Origin: Hanleya hanleyi
Taxonomy: Eukaryota > Mollusca > Polyplacophora > Lepidopleurida > Hanleyidae
Reading direction: 5' to 3'
Assembly: GCA_036873755.1 (NCBI GenBank)
Contig: JAVTVY010037089.1
Location: forward strand, 62,001 to 126,000
DNA length: 64,000 nucleotides
The notes beneath the pieces were generated by a model. That model searched no databases. It saw only the letters and a list, made by a program, of their open reading frames with translations, and was not told the DNA's origin. Positions 62,867-64,000 of the stretch are shown in pieces. How positions within the stretch are numbered: position 1 is the stretch's first letter; each line of letters opens with the position of its first letter. Made by a program: the position numbers and the translations under genes.

Positions 62867-64000
62867 AATTTCCATGAAATACACTGTGAAAGCCATAACC
62901 TTAAGGATGCGTTACCAATCGGGAGGTCTCGATATGCTATCACAAGGCGCGGATACACAACGACGCCTTTACCCGGGTTCAATTTGATCCTGATAAGAAG
63001 TGCTGGTGCCTGAACACTTATCCTGCACAGTGGAGCAATTGTGACTCGGCGATAGGGGGCGCTCATCATCCGAACGCATGGCACGATCATACGTAGAAAC
63101 TTCTGCTCGTAGCCATGCGGTAACGGGTGCTATCTGAGTGTAATAGGGCGTTTCCCAAATGGTCACATCCGACTGGTCCCGTTACATCCGACATCGGTGC
63201 AATCACATTCATACAACGAAGACACACCTCCAGAAAGCGATCGATTGAAATGATCCCATGGTGGGCCTCGAAGTGCCCCCATCACAAAATAAAAAGCATA
63301 TCATTTTCCTGTGGTCTGCCACCGATTTTATTTTGTTTTCAAATATGTTAGGCCCTTTGTTTCTTAAGATAAACAAAGAAGCATGCTCCAATAGAGTGAG
63401 AAATAAAATAGCTAATTTGCACAACTTCGTTTTGGTCTCGCGTAGACTCCCCCAGTCTTGCGCCTCGTGAAACTGACATGTTTGCATGTGTGAGAAATAT
63501 TTGAATACAGATAATTTAATTGGCTCGTTTAAATGGGGCCGACATTTGACCTCATGCTTTGGGAACAACTTTCGAACTGGATTATCTCCCTCTAGATAGA
63601 TGGCGCCGTGTGAAATACATGCCGAATCACAGCTAAGATGGGGGGCGCTCTTCTGCCAATTATCATTAACAAGCCAGTTTGACCCAGATAAAATCGGAAA
63701 TCGGGGTCAAATTTATCCAGGTCAAACTACCCCACTAAAATTGCGTTTATACTACAATTCGAATCAAATTAACCCGCCAATATCGGCAGGGTCAAAATTA
63801 TCCGAATAAAAGTTATTCGGGTAAATTTAACCCCTTAATTTCTGTAGTGTAGTAGCACCAGTCCCGGATAATGCTGTAGTGTAACCGCGAATGTATACAT
63901 GTTTCACGGTATAGTGATTCCACGCGAGTAGAAGAAGTGACCTCCCGATTGGTAACGCATCCTTAAGGTCATGGTTTTCACAGTGTATTTCATGGAAATT
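62867..64000. mobile_element. Long-TIR element cut by the window end
   Basis: 62867-62930 (AATTTCCATGAAATACACTG ... GGATGCGTTACCAATCGGGA) is the reverse complement, with very few mismatches, of 63938-64000. The inverted arms are at least 63 bp, and the right one is truncated by the window. Between them, frames of up to 119 codons (63209-63568) occur but none is recognised. 63660-63850 is rich in GGGTCAAATT / AATTTAACCCC words. Confidence 0.75.

Overview
The window looks like intergenic DNA from an animal genome, most likely a marine lophotrochozoan such as a mollusc. The evidence is eukaryotic throughout: a coding exon with a GT splice donor, LTR and Penelope-like retroelements, a tRNA-derived SINE whose tail resembles molluscan SINEs, a 5S-rRNA-like repeat, several MITEs and very low gene density. 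I cannot name the species. The only host gene I can support is the first exon of a small secreted IGFBP-type cysteine-rich protein, present twice. Nearly everything else is mobile DNA or its remains. All similarity statements are by eye; no alignment or database search was run.

Layout. 1-1734: dispersed repeats and a foldback. 1735-31204 (copy A) and 39231-about 58815 (copy B) are two same-orientation copies of one segment, differing by scattered substitutions and many indels. 31205-39230, between them, is single copy in the window and holds a second large element (element II), a decayed Ty3/gypsy element and repeats. 58816-64000 holds a diverged satellite-like unit, a 5S-like sequence, a gypsy RT fragment, a MITE and the start of a long-TIR element that runs off the window. 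The duplication may be genuine, or may be two haplotypes left uncollapsed in an assembly.

The A/B comparison supplies empty sites. Copy A alone carries a near-intact Ty3/gypsy retrotransposon (3060-10303; 811-bp LTRs, 4-bp CTCT target duplication, gag, pol, a candidate -1 frameshift site and a third membrane-protein-like ORF) and four smaller insertions. Copy B alone carries one 899-bp TIR element.

The most unusual content is a pair of related large TIR elements: element I (13481-19642 in A, 43594-49830 in B) and element II (31205-36183). Their ends read AGTAGT...ACTACT. Element I in copy B is flanked by a 6-bp GACAAA duplication, as in Polinton/Maverick elements. No polymerase, integrase, protease or capsid gene is visible in either. 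Each carries one zinc-finger gene with the same layout: short upstream tandem repeats, TATAAAAG exactly 53 nt before the ATG, N-terminal C2H2 finger(s), then a 3' hairpin with an identical 10-nt loop and a compensatory stem change, exactly 16 nt before AATAAA. Both also share subterminal arrays of about 150-bp units, each with TATAAAAAG and a CCCCTAnnnTAGGGG palindrome. I regard this family as the best candidate here for something not well described.
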